Shown one piece after another: positions 1-8,561 of a stretch of 32,671 bases of DNA. The notes beneath the pieces were generated by a model, which ran no database searches, was not told the DNA's origin, and saw nothing but the letters and a program-made list of their open reading frames with translations. The translations under genes and the position numbers were made by a program. Numbering within the stretch: position 1 is the first letter of the stretch; every line of letters begins with the position of its first letter. This DNA comes from OM182 bacterium MED-G24 (GTDB taxonomy: Bacteria > Pseudomonadota > Gammaproteobacteria > Pseudomonadales > Azotimanducaceae): the NCBI GenBank assembly GCA_002457275.1, contig NTKD01000015.1, positions 1 to 32,671 on the forward strand, given 5' to 3'.

Positions 1-427
1 ATTCATTGGCCGGGATCACCGTAAGACGAGCACCAATGGCGCGAGCCGCCAGCGGATAAACCACAAAGCAGTGTTCGGAGACAATCGCCTCGTTGTCTGC
101 ATTCAGGTAAACCCTGGCGATGAGTTCCAGTACATCATTCGAACCGTTACCCAGGGTGAGCTGATCCTCTCCGACGCTGAGAAATTCAGAGAGTCGCTGT
201 TTCAATCTGAACGCACTGCCATCCGGATAGCGAGCCAGTCCCGGAAGCGCGCCAGAAAGACCCGCGACAACGCTGGGGCTTGGCCCCATGGGATTTTCAT
301 TGCTGGCAAGCTTGACGATATTCGTCAGGCCCAACTCCCGCTCCAGTTCCTCTTCGGGCTTCCCCGGCTGGTAGGGCTGCAGACCGGCAATTCCCGGTGA
401 AGCAAGGGCAATGTAATCACAGGCCAT
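1..427 (-). CDS. hisC: Histidinol-phosphate aminotransferase, 5' part (runs off the window)
   Basis: This is the N-terminal 142 residues of a PLP-dependent class I/II aminotransferase of the HisC type. The family transfers an amino group between glutamate and imidazole-acetol phosphate in histidine synthesis; homologues beside pheA can also act on aromatic amino acids. Visible family features are the start MACDYIALASPGIAGLQPY, the SNENPMGPSP segment near residues 42-51, and GNGSNDVLELIAR, which leads into the cofactor domain. The PLP lysine lies outside the window. The ATG at 425-427 was chosen because the family alignment begins there. It lies 81 bp downstream of the pheA stop on the same strand, matching the pheA-hisC order of pseudomonads. 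The gene is cut by the window edge, not broken. Confidence 0.88.
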   Translation of the reverse strand, partial: MACDYIALASPGIAGLQPYQPGKPEEELERELGLTNIVKLASNENPMGPSPSVVAGLSGALPGLARYPDGSAFRLKQRLSEFLSVGEDQLTLGNGSNDVLELIARVYLNADNEAIVSEHCFVVYPLAARAIGARLTVIPANE

Positions 428-508
428 AATTATCTGCTCCGAATGGGCAAATTCCTTTGCCCGCCAGGCTCATTTGCCAGGTTCTGTTCAATCTGTTCCA
501 GGCGCGCG

Positions 509-1621
509 TTATTCCGGATGAATCGCCCGCGGATACGATCCCAGCAGCCGAATCTCTAGAGCATCCCGATCAATTTCCGCAAGCACATCGCGAATCTTGT
601 CATCCTCACGATGTCCCTCAAAATCGATAAAGAACACGTAGGACCAGACTCCGGTGCGCGATGGACGTGTCTCAATCGCCGTCAACGACACATCGTGACG
701 ATGGAACGGCTCCAGCAGTTTGTACAGTGCACCCGGTTGGTTGTGCGTTGACACCATGATGGACGTCTTGTCATTGCCACTAGGGCCGATCTCTTCCCGA
801 CCCACAACGATAAATCGTGTCGTGTTGTCAGACAGATCTTCAATCTTGCGTGACTGTATCTGAAGCCCGTAGACTTCTGCCGCAATTTCCCCCGCGATAG
901 CTGCAGCGGTCGGATCTTCAGCCGCCGTCTTGGCTGCTTCGGAGTTACTGCTAGTCGTGATCCGTGGCAGGTCAGGATAGTGACCATCGAGCCATCTTCG
1001 ACACTGCCCGAAGCTCTGTTGATGAGAATAAATTCTCGTGAGTGTATCCAGATCCGCGTCCGGCTGGGTCATCAGGCACTGATGAACGCGAATCGACACC
1101 TCACCCACGATGTAAAGCTGGTTGTCCAGGAAGTTATCGAGCGTGTGGCTGATGACACCTTCCGTCGAATTCTCAACGGGAACGACGCCATAGTGGCAAG
1201 TCTCGGTGGCCACTTCCCGGAAAACATCGCCGACCGTGACCATCGGAGACCCAATCACTGAGTGGCCGAACTGTTTGAGCGTCGCCATCTGAGTAAACGT
1301 TCCCTCGGGCCCCAGGTAGGCAACACGCAAAGGCTCTTCAAGGGCAAGACATGCCGACATGATCTGCCGGTAAACCTGCACCACCTTTTCATTGCTGAGC
1401 GGACCAGGGTTAATGGCGGCGATATTGCGTAAAACTCGGGCCTCACGTTCAGGACGATAGAAAACCGGGGCTTCGTCACCCGCCTCCTGCTGCTTCACCG
1501 CCGCAACATCTAATGCACACCGGGCACGCTTATTGAGTAACTCAAGAATATCGCGATCGATGCGGTCGATCTGGTCTCGTAATCCCGACAGATCTGATGA
1601 GGGGAGAGATTTCTCAGCCAT
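509..1621 (-). CDS. pheA: Bifunctional chorismate mutase / prephenate dehydratase (P-protein)
   Basis: This enzyme converts chorismate to prephenate and then to phenylpyruvate, committing carbon to phenylalanine in the cytoplasm. It is 370 residues, close to the usual 360-390. An AroQ-type chorismate mutase domain covers about residues 10-95 (LRDQIDRIDRDILELLNKRA). Prephenate dehydratase covers about 98-275, with YLGPEGTFTQ, VPVENSTEG near 148 and the catalytic TRF motif at 268-270. A C-terminal ACT domain covers about 285-365, with GALYKLL at 297-303 and ETRP at 317-320. The last motif is normally ESRP; both motifs contribute to phenylalanine feedback binding. The gene begins 15 bp after the gyrA stop, so it is probably co-transcribed with gyrA. 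The serC gene often found between them is absent. Confidence 0.96.
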   Translation of the reverse strand: MAEKSLPSSDLSGLRDQIDRIDRDILELLNKRARCALDVAAVKQQEAGDEAPVFYRPEREARVLRNIAAINPGPLSNEKVVQVYRQIMSACLALEEPLRVAYLGPEGTFTQMATLKQFGHSVIGSPMVTVGDVFREVATETCHYGVVPVENSTEGVISHTLDNFLDNQLYIVGEVSIRVHQCLMTQPDADLDTLTRIYSHQQSFGQCRRWLDGHYPDLPRITTSSNSEAAKTAAEDPTAAAIAGEIAAEVYGLQIQSRKIEDLSDNTTRFIVVGREEIGPSGNDKTSIMVSTHNQPGALYKLLEPFHRHDVSLTAIETRPSRTGVWSYVFFIDFEGHREDDKIRDVLAEIDRDALEIRLLGSYPRAIHPE

Positions 1622-1636
1622 CGCGTTGGCGCATTG

Positions 1637-4285
1637 TCACGACTCTGGGTCCGTGGGTCCGTTGTCGCCCTCTTCAGACTGCGGCTCATCGCCCTTGTCT
1701 TCAGTGGTATTTGTTACCGCATCCGTTGATGCACTCTCTGCATCATTCAACGGATCGTCTTCAGGTTCCTGAACCCTTGCAATGCCCACCAGTTTTTCGT
1801 CCGGGGCAAGATTGATCAACCGCACCCCTTGAGTATTTCTACCCTGCTGAGAGACCTCTTCTGTACGAATCCTTACAAGCGTGCCGCGATCACTGATCAG
1901 CATTGCCTCGTCGCCTTCATGCACTTGAACAGCCGACACGACTTCTCCGTTCCGATCACCCAGTTTCATGCCGATCATCCCCTGACCACCTCGGCCGATG
2001 ACGGAAAAATCGTTGATCTGGCTTCGTTTTCCATAGCCACGATCGCTGGCAACAAGAACCTCAGCATTTTCCTCAGGAATGATCAGTGAGATCACCTGTT
2101 CCGAGGGACGCAGTTTGATGCCGCGCACGCCACGGGCCGTTCTGCCCATCGCCCGAACATCGGATTCCTTGAACCTGATCACCTTGCCACCACTGCCGAA
2201 CAACATGACGTCGCTAGTTCCGTCAGTGATTGCAACGCCCACCAGAGGATTGCCAGGCTCAAGCTCAATCGCAATCAATCCAGACGATCTTGGTCGTGCA
2301 AAATCCGTCAGTGGTGTCTTCTTGACGGTGCCGTTCCCGGTCGCCATGAAGATGAACTGCCCCTCATCATAGGTGGTTACCGGCAACATCGCGTTGATGC
2401 GCTCGTCAGCCTCGAGCGGCAGGATATTGACCATCGGTCTGCCGCGGGACGCGCGGCTTGCAGCAGGGATCTCGAAGACCCGCAGCCAGTAAACCTTGCC
2501 GCGATTAGTGAAACACAGAATCGTGTCGTGGCTGTTCGCCACAATAAGTCGTTCTATGAAATCCTCTTCCTTTACGGAACTCGCGGACCGACCCCGACCA
2601 CCTCGATGCTGTGCCTGATAGTCCGTAATCGGTTGCGTCTTGGCATATCCCTGACTGGACAACGTGACAACCATTTCCTGTTCAGGAATCAGGTCCGCAG
2701 CCGTCAGATCTTCCTGCGTGCTGACAATTTCGGTGCGTCTCTCATCACCATATTCTTCCCTGACCGCCTCAAGCTCTTCTCGGATGAGGTTCTGCAGCAC
2801 ATCCGGGTCTTCCAGGATCTCAACAAACCCCTGAATCTCGGTGATGATCTCATCGTATTCCGCGATCAGTTTGTCCTGTTCCAGGTTCGTGAGCCGATTC
2901 AACTGCATCTGCAGAATGGCCTGGGCCTGCTCATGAGACAGGTGGTAGCCATCATCCTTGAGCCCAAATTCCTCTGCCAGGTCATCCGGCCGCGCAGCGT
3001 CAGTACCAGCACGCTCGAGCATTTTCACAACGTTGTCCGACTGCCACACAGTCGACATCAGCTTTTCACGCGCTTCCGCCGTGTCTGATGATGCCTTGAT
3101 CATCTCGATCACCGGGTCGATGTTCTCGAGAGCGATTGCATACCCTTCTCGGATGTGTCCCTGACTTCGCGCTCTGCGCAACAGGAAAACCGTACGGCGG
3201 ATCACAACCTCACGACGGTGCTGCAAAAAGGCCTCAATCAGTTCCTTCAGGTTCAGAACCTTCGGCTGACCATCAACAAGGGCCACCATATTGATCCCAA
3301 ACACCGATTGAAGCTGTGTCTGGGCATACAGATTATTGAGTACGACCTCGCCCAACTCACCGCGACGAAGCTCAATCACGATGCGCGTGTCAGCCGCTGA
3401 TTCATCACGCAGTTCGGTGATACCCTCAACTTTCTTCTCTTTGACCAGTTCCGCAATGCGTTCGATGAGCCGGGCACGATTGAGCTGGTAGGGAATCTCA
3501 GTGACGATGATCCTATCCTTGCCGGTCTTCTCGTCGGATTCAATCTCGCAACGTGCACGAATCAGGATCCGACCTCGTCCGGTCCGGTAGGCAGACACAA
3601 TACCTGCCCTTCCGTTGACGAAGGCACCGGTTGGAAAGTCTGGCCCCTGGATGTGGACCATCAAACCATCCACATCAATATCCGGGTTTTCGAGGATTGC
3701 CAGGCAACCATTGATGACTTCAGTCAGATTATGCGGCGGAATATTCGTAGCCATGCCGACAGCAATACCATTCGAGCCATTGGCCAGCAGATTCGGAATG
3801 CGAGTGGGGAACACCTCAGGCATCTGCAACGATGCGTCATAGTTGTCGACAAAGTTGACCGTTTCCTTGTCGAGGTCTGCCACGAGTTCGCGCGCAATGC
3901 GCTGCATGCGTACCTCGGTGTAGCGCTGGTGAGCAGCATTGTCACCGTCAAGGGAACCAAAATTACCCTGACCTTCAACCAGCGGATACCGCATTGAAAA
4001 CGGCTGGGCCATACGCACGATGGCGTCGTAGGCAGCCGCATCACCATGGGGGTGATAACGACCAATCACATCGCCAACAATACGAGCAGACTTGATGGTG
4101 GGCCGATCAAACGAATTGTTCGCCTGATACATCGCAAACAGGCATCGCCGGTGTACGGGTTTCATACCATCACGAACATCAGGCAGCGCGCGCCCGATGA
4201 TCACTCTCATCGCATAATCGAGATAGGACTGCTTGAGCTCATCCTCGATATTTACAGCGGAAATATCGCCTTCAAATTCAGACAT
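1637..4285 (-). CDS. gyrA: DNA gyrase subunit A
   Basis: This is the breakage-reunion subunit of DNA gyrase, which introduces negative supercoils together with GyrB. The 882-residue protein aligns without gaps to E. coli GyrA over the first 120 residues. It has [15 protein letters not shown], the YHPHGD segment, and the catalytic tyrosine at residue 122 (QRYTE). The C-terminal wrapping domain carries the GyrA-box QHRGGRG at 559-565, followed by beta-pinwheel repeats and an acidic tail rich in Glu and Asp. Residue 83, Ser in E. coli, is Ala (codon 4037-4039, GCG on the coding strand), while Asp87 is kept. The gene heads a minus-strand group with pheA and hisC and is divergent from mtaD. Confidence 0.98.
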   Translation of the reverse strand: MSEFEGDISAVNIEDELKQSYLDYAMRVIIGRALPDVRDGMKPVHRRCLFAMYQANNSFDRPTIKSARIVGDVIGRYHPHGDAAAYDAIVRMAQPFSMRYPLVEGQGNFGSLDGDNAAHQRYTEVRMQRIARELVADLDKETVNFVDNYDASLQMPEVFPTRIPNLLANGSNGIAVGMATNIPPHNLTEVINGCLAILENPDIDVDGLMVHIQGPDFPTGAFVNGRAGIVSAYRTGRGRILIRARCEIESDEKTGKDRIIVTEIPYQLNRARLIERIAELVKEKKVEGITELRDESAADTRIVIELRRGELGEVVLNNLYAQTQLQSVFGINMVALVDGQPKVLNLKELIEAFLQHRREVVIRRTVFLLRRARSQGHIREGYAIALENIDPVIEMIKASSDTAEAREKLMSTVWQSDNVVKMLERAGTDAARPDDLAEEFGLKDDGYHLSHEQAQAILQMQLNRLTNLEQDKLIAEYDEIITEIQGFVEILEDPDVLQNLIREELEAVREEYGDERRTEIVSTQEDLTAADLIPEQEMVVTLSSQGYAKTQPITDYQAQHRGGRGRSASSVKEEDFIERLIVANSHDTILCFTNRGKVYWLRVFEIPAASRASRGRPMVNILPLEADERINAMLPVTTYDEGQFIFMATGNGTVKKTPLTDFARPRSSGLIAIELEPGNPLVGVAITDGTSDVMLFGSGGKVIRFKESDVRAMGRTARGVRGIKLRPSEQVISLIIPEENAEVLVASDRGYGKRSQINDFSVIGRGGQGMIGMKLGDRNGEVVSAVQVHEGDEAMLISDRGTLVRIRTEEVSQQGRNTQGVRLINLAPDEKLVGIARVQEPEDDPLNDAESASTDAVTNTTEDKGDEPQSEEGDNGPTDPES

Positions 4286-4330
4286 TTAGTGGGACTAATC
4301 TACAACGGCAGGTTCGTGCATGACCGATTG

Positions 4331-4339
4331 ATTCTACCA
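4331..4339 (-). promoter_or_regulatory. Candidate extended -10 promoter for gyrA
   Basis: On the minus strand the sequence TGGTAGAAT gives a TGn-extended -10 hexamer (TAGAAT at 4331-4336) about 45 nt upstream of the gyrA ATG. No convincing -35 hexamer is seen at 16-18 bp. This is typical of extended -10 promoters but leaves the call moderate. A second minus-strand TATACT at 4436-4441 is an alternative further upstream. Confidence 0.4.
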
Positions 4340-4437
4340 CGATGCGACACGCAGGATCACGCTGAAATCGAGTTATCCTAGGATTTCCGAGCCACATGAC
4401 CTGAACCGGAAACGTACAGGGCAACGTCCTATTCCAG

Positions 4438-4443
4438 TATACT
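4438..4443 (+). promoter_or_regulatory. Candidate -10 element of mtaD, implying a leaderless or nearly leaderless mRNA
   Basis: TATACT lies only 8 nt before the mtaD ATG at 4452, so a normal start of transcription would fall at about 4449-4451. No Shine-Dalgarno sequence precedes the ATG. The element sits within the palindrome CAGTATACTG (4435-4444) and could therefore also be read on the other strand. The -35 region is poor. Confidence 0.35.
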
Positions 4444-4451
4444 GTTCGCCT

Positions 4452-5822
4452 ATGGCCACCCAGACCTCAGCCCCTCTTAACCCGACCCTCTCTGACCACC
4501 GCCAAAACCTTGTTATCGAGGCTGCCTGGGTCCTGCCCATCGTGCCGGAAGGTGTGATTCTGAAGGATCATGCCGTCGCCATCAGAGACGACGGAACCAT
4601 TGCCAGCATCTTCACGATCGCCAACCCACCGGCCGAATTCAGCGGCTGGGATCGCCTCCACCTGACAGAGCATGTGCTCCTCCCGGGCCTTATCAACGCA
4701 CATGGACACGCTGCCATGTCCCTGCTGAGGGGATATGCCGACGATTTACCCCTGCATACCTGGCTCAACGACCATATATGGCCAGCAGAAGGAAAACATG
4801 TCGACCCGGACTTTGTGTCCGATGGCACCACACTTGCGATCGCAGAAATGCTCAGCACCGGAACCACCTGCATGGTGGACTCCTACTTTTTCCCCGACAC
4901 CGTCGCCAATACCTGCATGGAGACCGGTATACGCGCCCAGATATCGCTTCCGGTTGTTCAGTTCCCTAATGCATGGGCCGGAACGGAAGCCGAACACATC
5001 ACCAAGGCACTCAGGGTCTTCGATCAATTCAAGAGCGATCGGCATAGGGATGCAGGCATTACGATGGCGTTCGCGCCACATGCGCCCTATACCGTTTCGG
5101 ATGAAGCTTTTCAGAAAATCCTCATGTACAGCGAACAACTCGAAATCCCCATCCACCTGCATCTGCACGAAACCGAGAATGAAGTACTGGATGCTGTACG
5201 CGATAACAACCAACGGCCTTTTGCAAGAATTGCCGCTCTCGGATTGCTGTCACCAGGCCTCCAGACCGTTCACATGACCGAACTGGTGGCCGAAGAAATG
5301 GATCAGATGGCAGCCGCGGGTGTCCACGTAGCACACTGCCCGCAATCCAACCTGAAGCTCGCCAGTGGTTTCTGTCCGGTTGCAGAACTTACGCAGCGTG
5401 GAATCAACGTCGCCATCGGCACCGATAGCGCCGCCAGCAACAACAACCTGGATATGATCGAGGAAACCAGACATGCCGCGTTGCTGGCTAAGGGGGTCAG
5501 CCGGGATGCCACAGCCGTCAATGCACACCAGGCGATTCGAATGGCGACCTTGAACGGCGCCAGAATGCTCGGTATCGAGGAACAGGTTGGTAGCCTGGAA
5601 CTCGGGAAACGAGCCGATGTGATCGCCGTTGAATTGAGTCATCTCAATCTTCAACCGGTACACGATCCGGTGTCACAACTGGTATATGCTGCCAGCGGGC
5701 ACCAGGTGAGCCATACATGGGTGAACGGTCACCTGCTCTACCATGAGAACCAGTTCACCACGATCGACCCTGCCCGATTACAGGCTCGCGTCGACCGTTG
5801 GAGGGAGCAGCTGCAGTCATGA
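4452..5822 (+). CDS. mtaD: 5-methylthioadenosine / S-adenosylhomocysteine deaminase (TRZ/ATZ amidohydrolase)
   Basis: This is a metal-dependent amidohydrolase predicted to deaminate methylthioadenosine, S-adenosylhomocysteine or related adenosines in purine and methionine salvage. The 456-residue protein has the family metal-site pattern. It includes NAHGH (His84, His86), HLHLHE (His237/His239), VHMTE (His274) and GTDSAASNNN (Asp324). The N-terminal and C-terminal beta-sandwich strands end in the usual segment ELGKRADVIAVE. The gene ends in an ATGA overlap with ubiG, as in Pseudomonas, where mtaD-ubiG follow gyrA-mtnA. Here mtnA is not between gyrA and mtaD. The start at 4452 is supported by family alignment, although no Shine-Dalgarno sequence is visible. 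Substrate choice among the TRZ/ATZ family is inferred from neighbourhood and similarity. Confidence 0.92.
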   Translation: MATQTSAPLNPTLSDHRQNLVIEAAWVLPIVPEGVILKDHAVAIRDDGTIASIFTIANPPAEFSGWDRLHLTEHVLLPGLINAHGHAAMSLLRGYADDLPLHTWLNDHIWPAEGKHVDPDFVSDGTTLAIAEMLSTGTTCMVDSYFFPDTVANTCMETGIRAQISLPVVQFPNAWAGTEAEHITKALRVFDQFKSDRHRDAGITMAFAPHAPYTVSDEAFQKILMYSEQLEIPIHLHLHETENEVLDAVRDNNQRPFARIAALGLLSPGLQTVHMTELVAEEMDQMAAAGVHVAHCPQSNLKLASGFCPVAELTQRGINVAIGTDSAASNNNLDMIEETRHAALLAKGVSRDATAVNAHQAIRMATLNGARMLGIEEQVGSLELGKRADVIAVELSHLNLQPVHDPVSQLVYAASGHQVSHTWVNGHLLYHENQFTTIDPARLQARVDRWREQLQS

Positions 5823-6547
5823 GTGCTGATCCAGGTAACGTGTCCGGTGACAACGTAGACCAGGCCGAGCTGGAAAAGTTCCAGGCTCTGGCGAAGCGCT
5901 GGTGGGACCCAAACAGTGAATTCAAACCCCTGCACGATATCAACCCGCTGCGGATGGGCTATATCTCGGAGCGATGCCGGTTAACCGATGCCACTGTTCT
6001 CGATGTCGGGTGCGGCGGAGGCATCCTGACTGAAGCCCTTGCCATGGCTGGCGCCAGAGTCACCGGTATTGATCTCGCAGATAAACCCCTGTCGGTTGCA
6101 CGACTTCACCTTCACGAATCAGGCCTCGGTGAGCGGATCGACTATCGTCAGATCAGCACTGAAGCATTGGCAGAAGAAGCCCCTGCATCGTACGACGTCA
6201 TCACCTGTCTGGAAATGCTCGAGCATGTTCCAGACCCGGCATCGACCATCCATGCACTGTCTCTGCTGGTAAAACCTGGCGGCCACCTCTTTCTCTCGAC
6301 CATCAACCGAAACCCGAAGTCCTGGTTGCTCATGGTTGTGGGCGCTGAGTACGTGCTGAATATGCTGCCGCGTGGCACCCATGACTACGCCAAGTTCATC
6401 AGGCCCTCCGAACTATCCGGTATGCTGAGGAACAATGCCCTGTCTGTCACCAACATCACCGGGATGACCTACAACCCGATATCGCAGAGATATCGGCTGG
6501 GAAATGACATAGACGTCAATTACCTGGTGCACGCTCAAGCGCCGTAA
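5819..6547 (+). CDS. ubiG: Ubiquinone biosynthesis O-methyltransferase
   Basis: UbiG carries out both O-methylation steps of ubiquinone synthesis, using S-adenosylmethionine, at the membrane face of the cytoplasm. The 242-residue product has the family N-terminus (AELEKFQALAKRWWDPNSEF), the SAM-binding motif VLDVGCGGGILTEALA near residues 62-77, acidic GIDLA, and CLEMLEHVPDP. The membrane-interacting loop and C-terminal TGMTYNP are also present. I chose the ATG at 5819 over an in-frame TTG at 5798. It overlaps the mtaD stop as ATGA, has GGAGGGAG upstream, and gives the usual N-terminus. Its stop overlaps the ATG of a 27-codon ORF as TAATG. Confidence 0.96.
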   Translation: MSADPGNVSGDNVDQAELEKFQALAKRWWDPNSEFKPLHDINPLRMGYISERCRLTDATVLDVGCGGGILTEALAMAGARVTGIDLADKPLSVARLHLHESGLGERIDYRQISTEALAEEAPASYDVITCLEMLEHVPDPASTIHALSLLVKPGGHLFLSTINRNPKSWLLMVVGAEYVLNMLPRGTHDYAKFIRPSELSGMLRNNALSVTNITGMTYNPISQRYRLGNDIDVNYLVHAQAP

Positions 6548-6630
6548 TGAAACAGACTACCCTCATCCTGTTAGTTGGCCTCGACGTTCTTGGGCTGCTG
6601 GTTATTTTCAACACGAATCACTGGCGGTGA
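6547..6630 (+). CDS. Possible 27-residue hydrophobic leader protein or remnant of a sugar-transferase N-terminus
   Basis: ATG at 6547 overlaps the ubiG stop (TAATG). The ORF ends with a TGA that overlaps the sugar-transferase start (TGATG at 6628-6632). The product begins MKQTTLILLVGLDVLGLL and reads as one transmembrane helix followed by a short polar end. Such a helix resembles the first membrane segment of EpsB/WcaJ-type transferases, whose N-terminal helices the next gene mostly lacks. It may be a coupled small membrane protein, a translation-coupling leader, or what is left of a longer gene after a deletion with frame change. No homologue is recognised with certainty. Confidence 0.35.
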   Translation: MKQTTLILLVGLDVLGLLVIFNTNHWR

Positions 6631-7724
6631 TGGTGATGGTCTATGTCATCGGCCCGTCATTCATCGGCGGATTTCTCGGTCGAGGTGTCCTTGCATCCAG
6701 CCTTCTGATGCTATGGCTCTGGTCCCTTTTCATCAGGTACCTGCTGAACAACTGGTCACCATGGCATCGCAGTCAGGTACGTTGGGTACTGCTCACCGAT
6801 GGCCCCAGCGAGGAACTTATCGAGGATATTCGAAGCACCTTCAGTCACGAAGTCCTGCACGTCCTGTTCAAAGCCGCGCCTCGCGCCGGAGAGGATGCAA
6901 CCGGAACCTGGGACGACCTTCACCAGCTCGTCACAAACGATGACGTCGCAGGTGTCGTCGTAGCCCACCACAATGATCTGCCCCAGACAATGATTGAACA
7001 ACTGATGTCCATTCGAATCAGCGGAACCCGAGTGTTTACCGTCAATGACTTTTACGAGACGTTTATGGCACGCCTTCCCGTTCGCCACCTGAACAAAAAG
7101 TTCATCGTGATGGCACATGGTTTTGATCTCATCCATAACCCGATCGGCCTGTGCTTCAAACGATATCTAGACATCACCATCGCGTTGATCGGCACCCTGC
7201 TTCTCGCGCCGATCATGCTGATTCTTGCCGCCGTCATTCTCGTGAGTGAAGATCGGCCCATCTTATATCGACAGCTGCGTACCGGGGAGAACGGTACGCC
7301 GTTCTGGGTGAACAAGTTTCGGACAATGATCAACGATGCAGAAGCGGACGGGGCTCAGTTTGCAGAGAAAGACGACCCCAGGGTCACCCGCTTCGGGACA
7401 ACGATGCGGAAATTCAGACTCGATGTACTGCCGCAGTTCTGGAACGCGCTGATTGGCGAAATGAGTTTCATCGGCCCACGATCTGAAAGACCGGAATTCA
7501 TAGATGAACTCTCCGAGGAAATTCCATACTACAACCTGCGGCACACCGTGAAACCCGGCGTCACCGGCTGGGCCCAGGTCATGTACGGCTATGGTGACTC
7601 CACCGATGACGCAATGACCAAGCTGCAGTACGACCGGTTCTACATCAAGAATTACCCACTACTGCTGGATATCTCAATCCTGGTGAGGTCGGACAAAGTG
7701 ATTCTCTTCGGAACCGGCAGATAA
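6627..7724 (+). CDS. EpsB-type sugar transferase (polyprenyl-phosphate phosphoglycosyl transferase), N-terminally short
   Basis: The C-terminal half (about residues 175-365) is a bacterial sugar transferase domain. These enzymes move a sugar phosphate from a UDP-sugar to undecaprenyl phosphate at the inner membrane to start a polysaccharide. Supporting segments are FKRYLDI with a re-entrant hydrophobic helix, ILYRQLRTGENG, VNKFRTM, DDPRVTRFG, MSFIGPRSERPEF and KPGVTGWAQV. The ending YDRFYIKNYPLLLDI followed by VILFGTGR is closest to the EpsB/PEP-CTERM-associated subfamily. Relatives have four N-terminal helices and about 460 residues. This protein has 365 residues and one clear helix (about 14-38). 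The catalytic Asp-Glu pair, normally LDELPQ, reads LDVLPQ (Asp266, Val267). It occupies the usual mupP position between ubiG and yciK. GTG 6627 or ATG 6630 are both possible starts. Activity is uncertain. Confidence 0.85.
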   Translation: MMVMVYVIGPSFIGGFLGRGVLASSLLMLWLWSLFIRYLLNNWSPWHRSQVRWVLLTDGPSEELIEDIRSTFSHEVLHVLFKAAPRAGEDATGTWDDLHQLVTNDDVAGVVVAHHNDLPQTMIEQLMSIRISGTRVFTVNDFYETFMARLPVRHLNKKFIVMAHGFDLIHNPIGLCFKRYLDITIALIGTLLLAPIMLILAAVILVSEDRPILYRQLRTGENGTPFWVNKFRTMINDAEADGAQFAEKDDPRVTRFGTTMRKFRLDVLPQFWNALIGEMSFIGPRSERPEFIDELSEEIPYYNLRHTVKPGVTGWAQVMYGYGDSTDDAMTKLQYDRFYIKNYPLLLDISILVRSDKVILFGTGR

Positions 7725-7726
7725 CA

Positions 7727-8482
7727 GTGACCAACAAGCCGCCACAGGACTTCAAAGATCGCATCGTCATGGTGACGGGTGCCGGAGATGGGATAGGCAG
7801 GACAGCCGCGAAGACGCTCGCGGACCATGGTGCCACCGTCATCCTTCTGGGCCGCACGGTCAGTAAACTGGAATCCCTTTACGACGAGATCTGCCAGAGC
7901 GGTGCTCCGGAACCCGGCATCGTACCCATGGACCTGTTGACCACCACCGAAGAAGTCATCAACGAGATGGCTGCGGCCATCGACCAGCAATATAGCCGGT
8001 TGGATGGAATCCTCCATAACGCCAGTATTCTGGGCACACGCATTCCATTTGCGAGCAGCAGCCTCAACGAGTGGCGCGACGTGATGCAGGTCAACTTCAT
8101 CGCGCCTGTGATGTTGACCCGACTTCTATTTCCATTGGTGGAACGATCAAAAGACGCATCAGTTGTGTTCACGAGTTCAAGCGTCGGCAATAAACCCCGC
8201 GCGTACTGGAGCGCCTATGCGGTCTCCAAGTACGCCCTGGAGGGCCTGGCTTTGTTGCTGGCGGATGAACTGGAAAACACGAGCCCAATTCGTGTGAATA
8301 TCGTTAACCCTGCCGCGACGCGAACTGCGATGAGGGCAGCCGCTTATCCAGCAGAAGACCCCGACACCGTTAAAACTCCCGACGAACTGATGCCCCTCTA
8401 TCTCTATCTCCTCGGTACTGATCATCAAGGAGAGCACGGTGAGCTGTTCGATCCACGCTCCTGGGAAGCACGCGATCGCTGA
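7727..8482 (+). CDS. yciK: YciK-type short-chain dehydrogenase/reductase
   Basis: This is a cytoplasmic NAD(P)-dependent SDR oxidoreductase of 251 residues; the physiological substrate of YciK is not established. The Rossmann motif is TGAGDGIGR near residues 18-26, NAS near 103-105, and the catalytic Ser-Tyr-Lys set in VVFTSSSVG plus YAVSKYALEG. The C-terminal loop NPAATRTAMRAAAYPAEDP is typical of YciK. The gene starts at GTG, two bases after the sugar-transferase stop, so it sits in the mtaD-ubiG operon. The ubiG-...-yciK order is conserved in Pseudomonas, where mupP lies between. Confidence 0.92.
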   Translation: MTNKPPQDFKDRIVMVTGAGDGIGRTAAKTLADHGATVILLGRTVSKLESLYDEICQSGAPEPGIVPMDLLTTTEEVINEMAAAIDQQYSRLDGILHNASILGTRIPFASSSLNEWRDVMQVNFIAPVMLTRLLFPLVERSKDASVVFTSSSVGNKPRAYWSAYAVSKYALEGLALLLADELENTSPIRVNIVNPAATRTAMRAAAYPAEDPDTVKTPDELMPLYLYLLGTDHQGEHGELFDPRSWEARDR

Positions 8483-8561
8483 CATCGGCTCGCGTTCATC
8501 ACCTACAGTCGCAACGCCTTCAACACAGGATACTGCCCTGACATTTGGAAGGAGCAGTCCC

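Noticed and set aside
2528-3088. Open frame of 186 codons on the plus strand
   Set aside because: It is antisense to the well-conserved gyrA, has no ribosome site and resembles no family.
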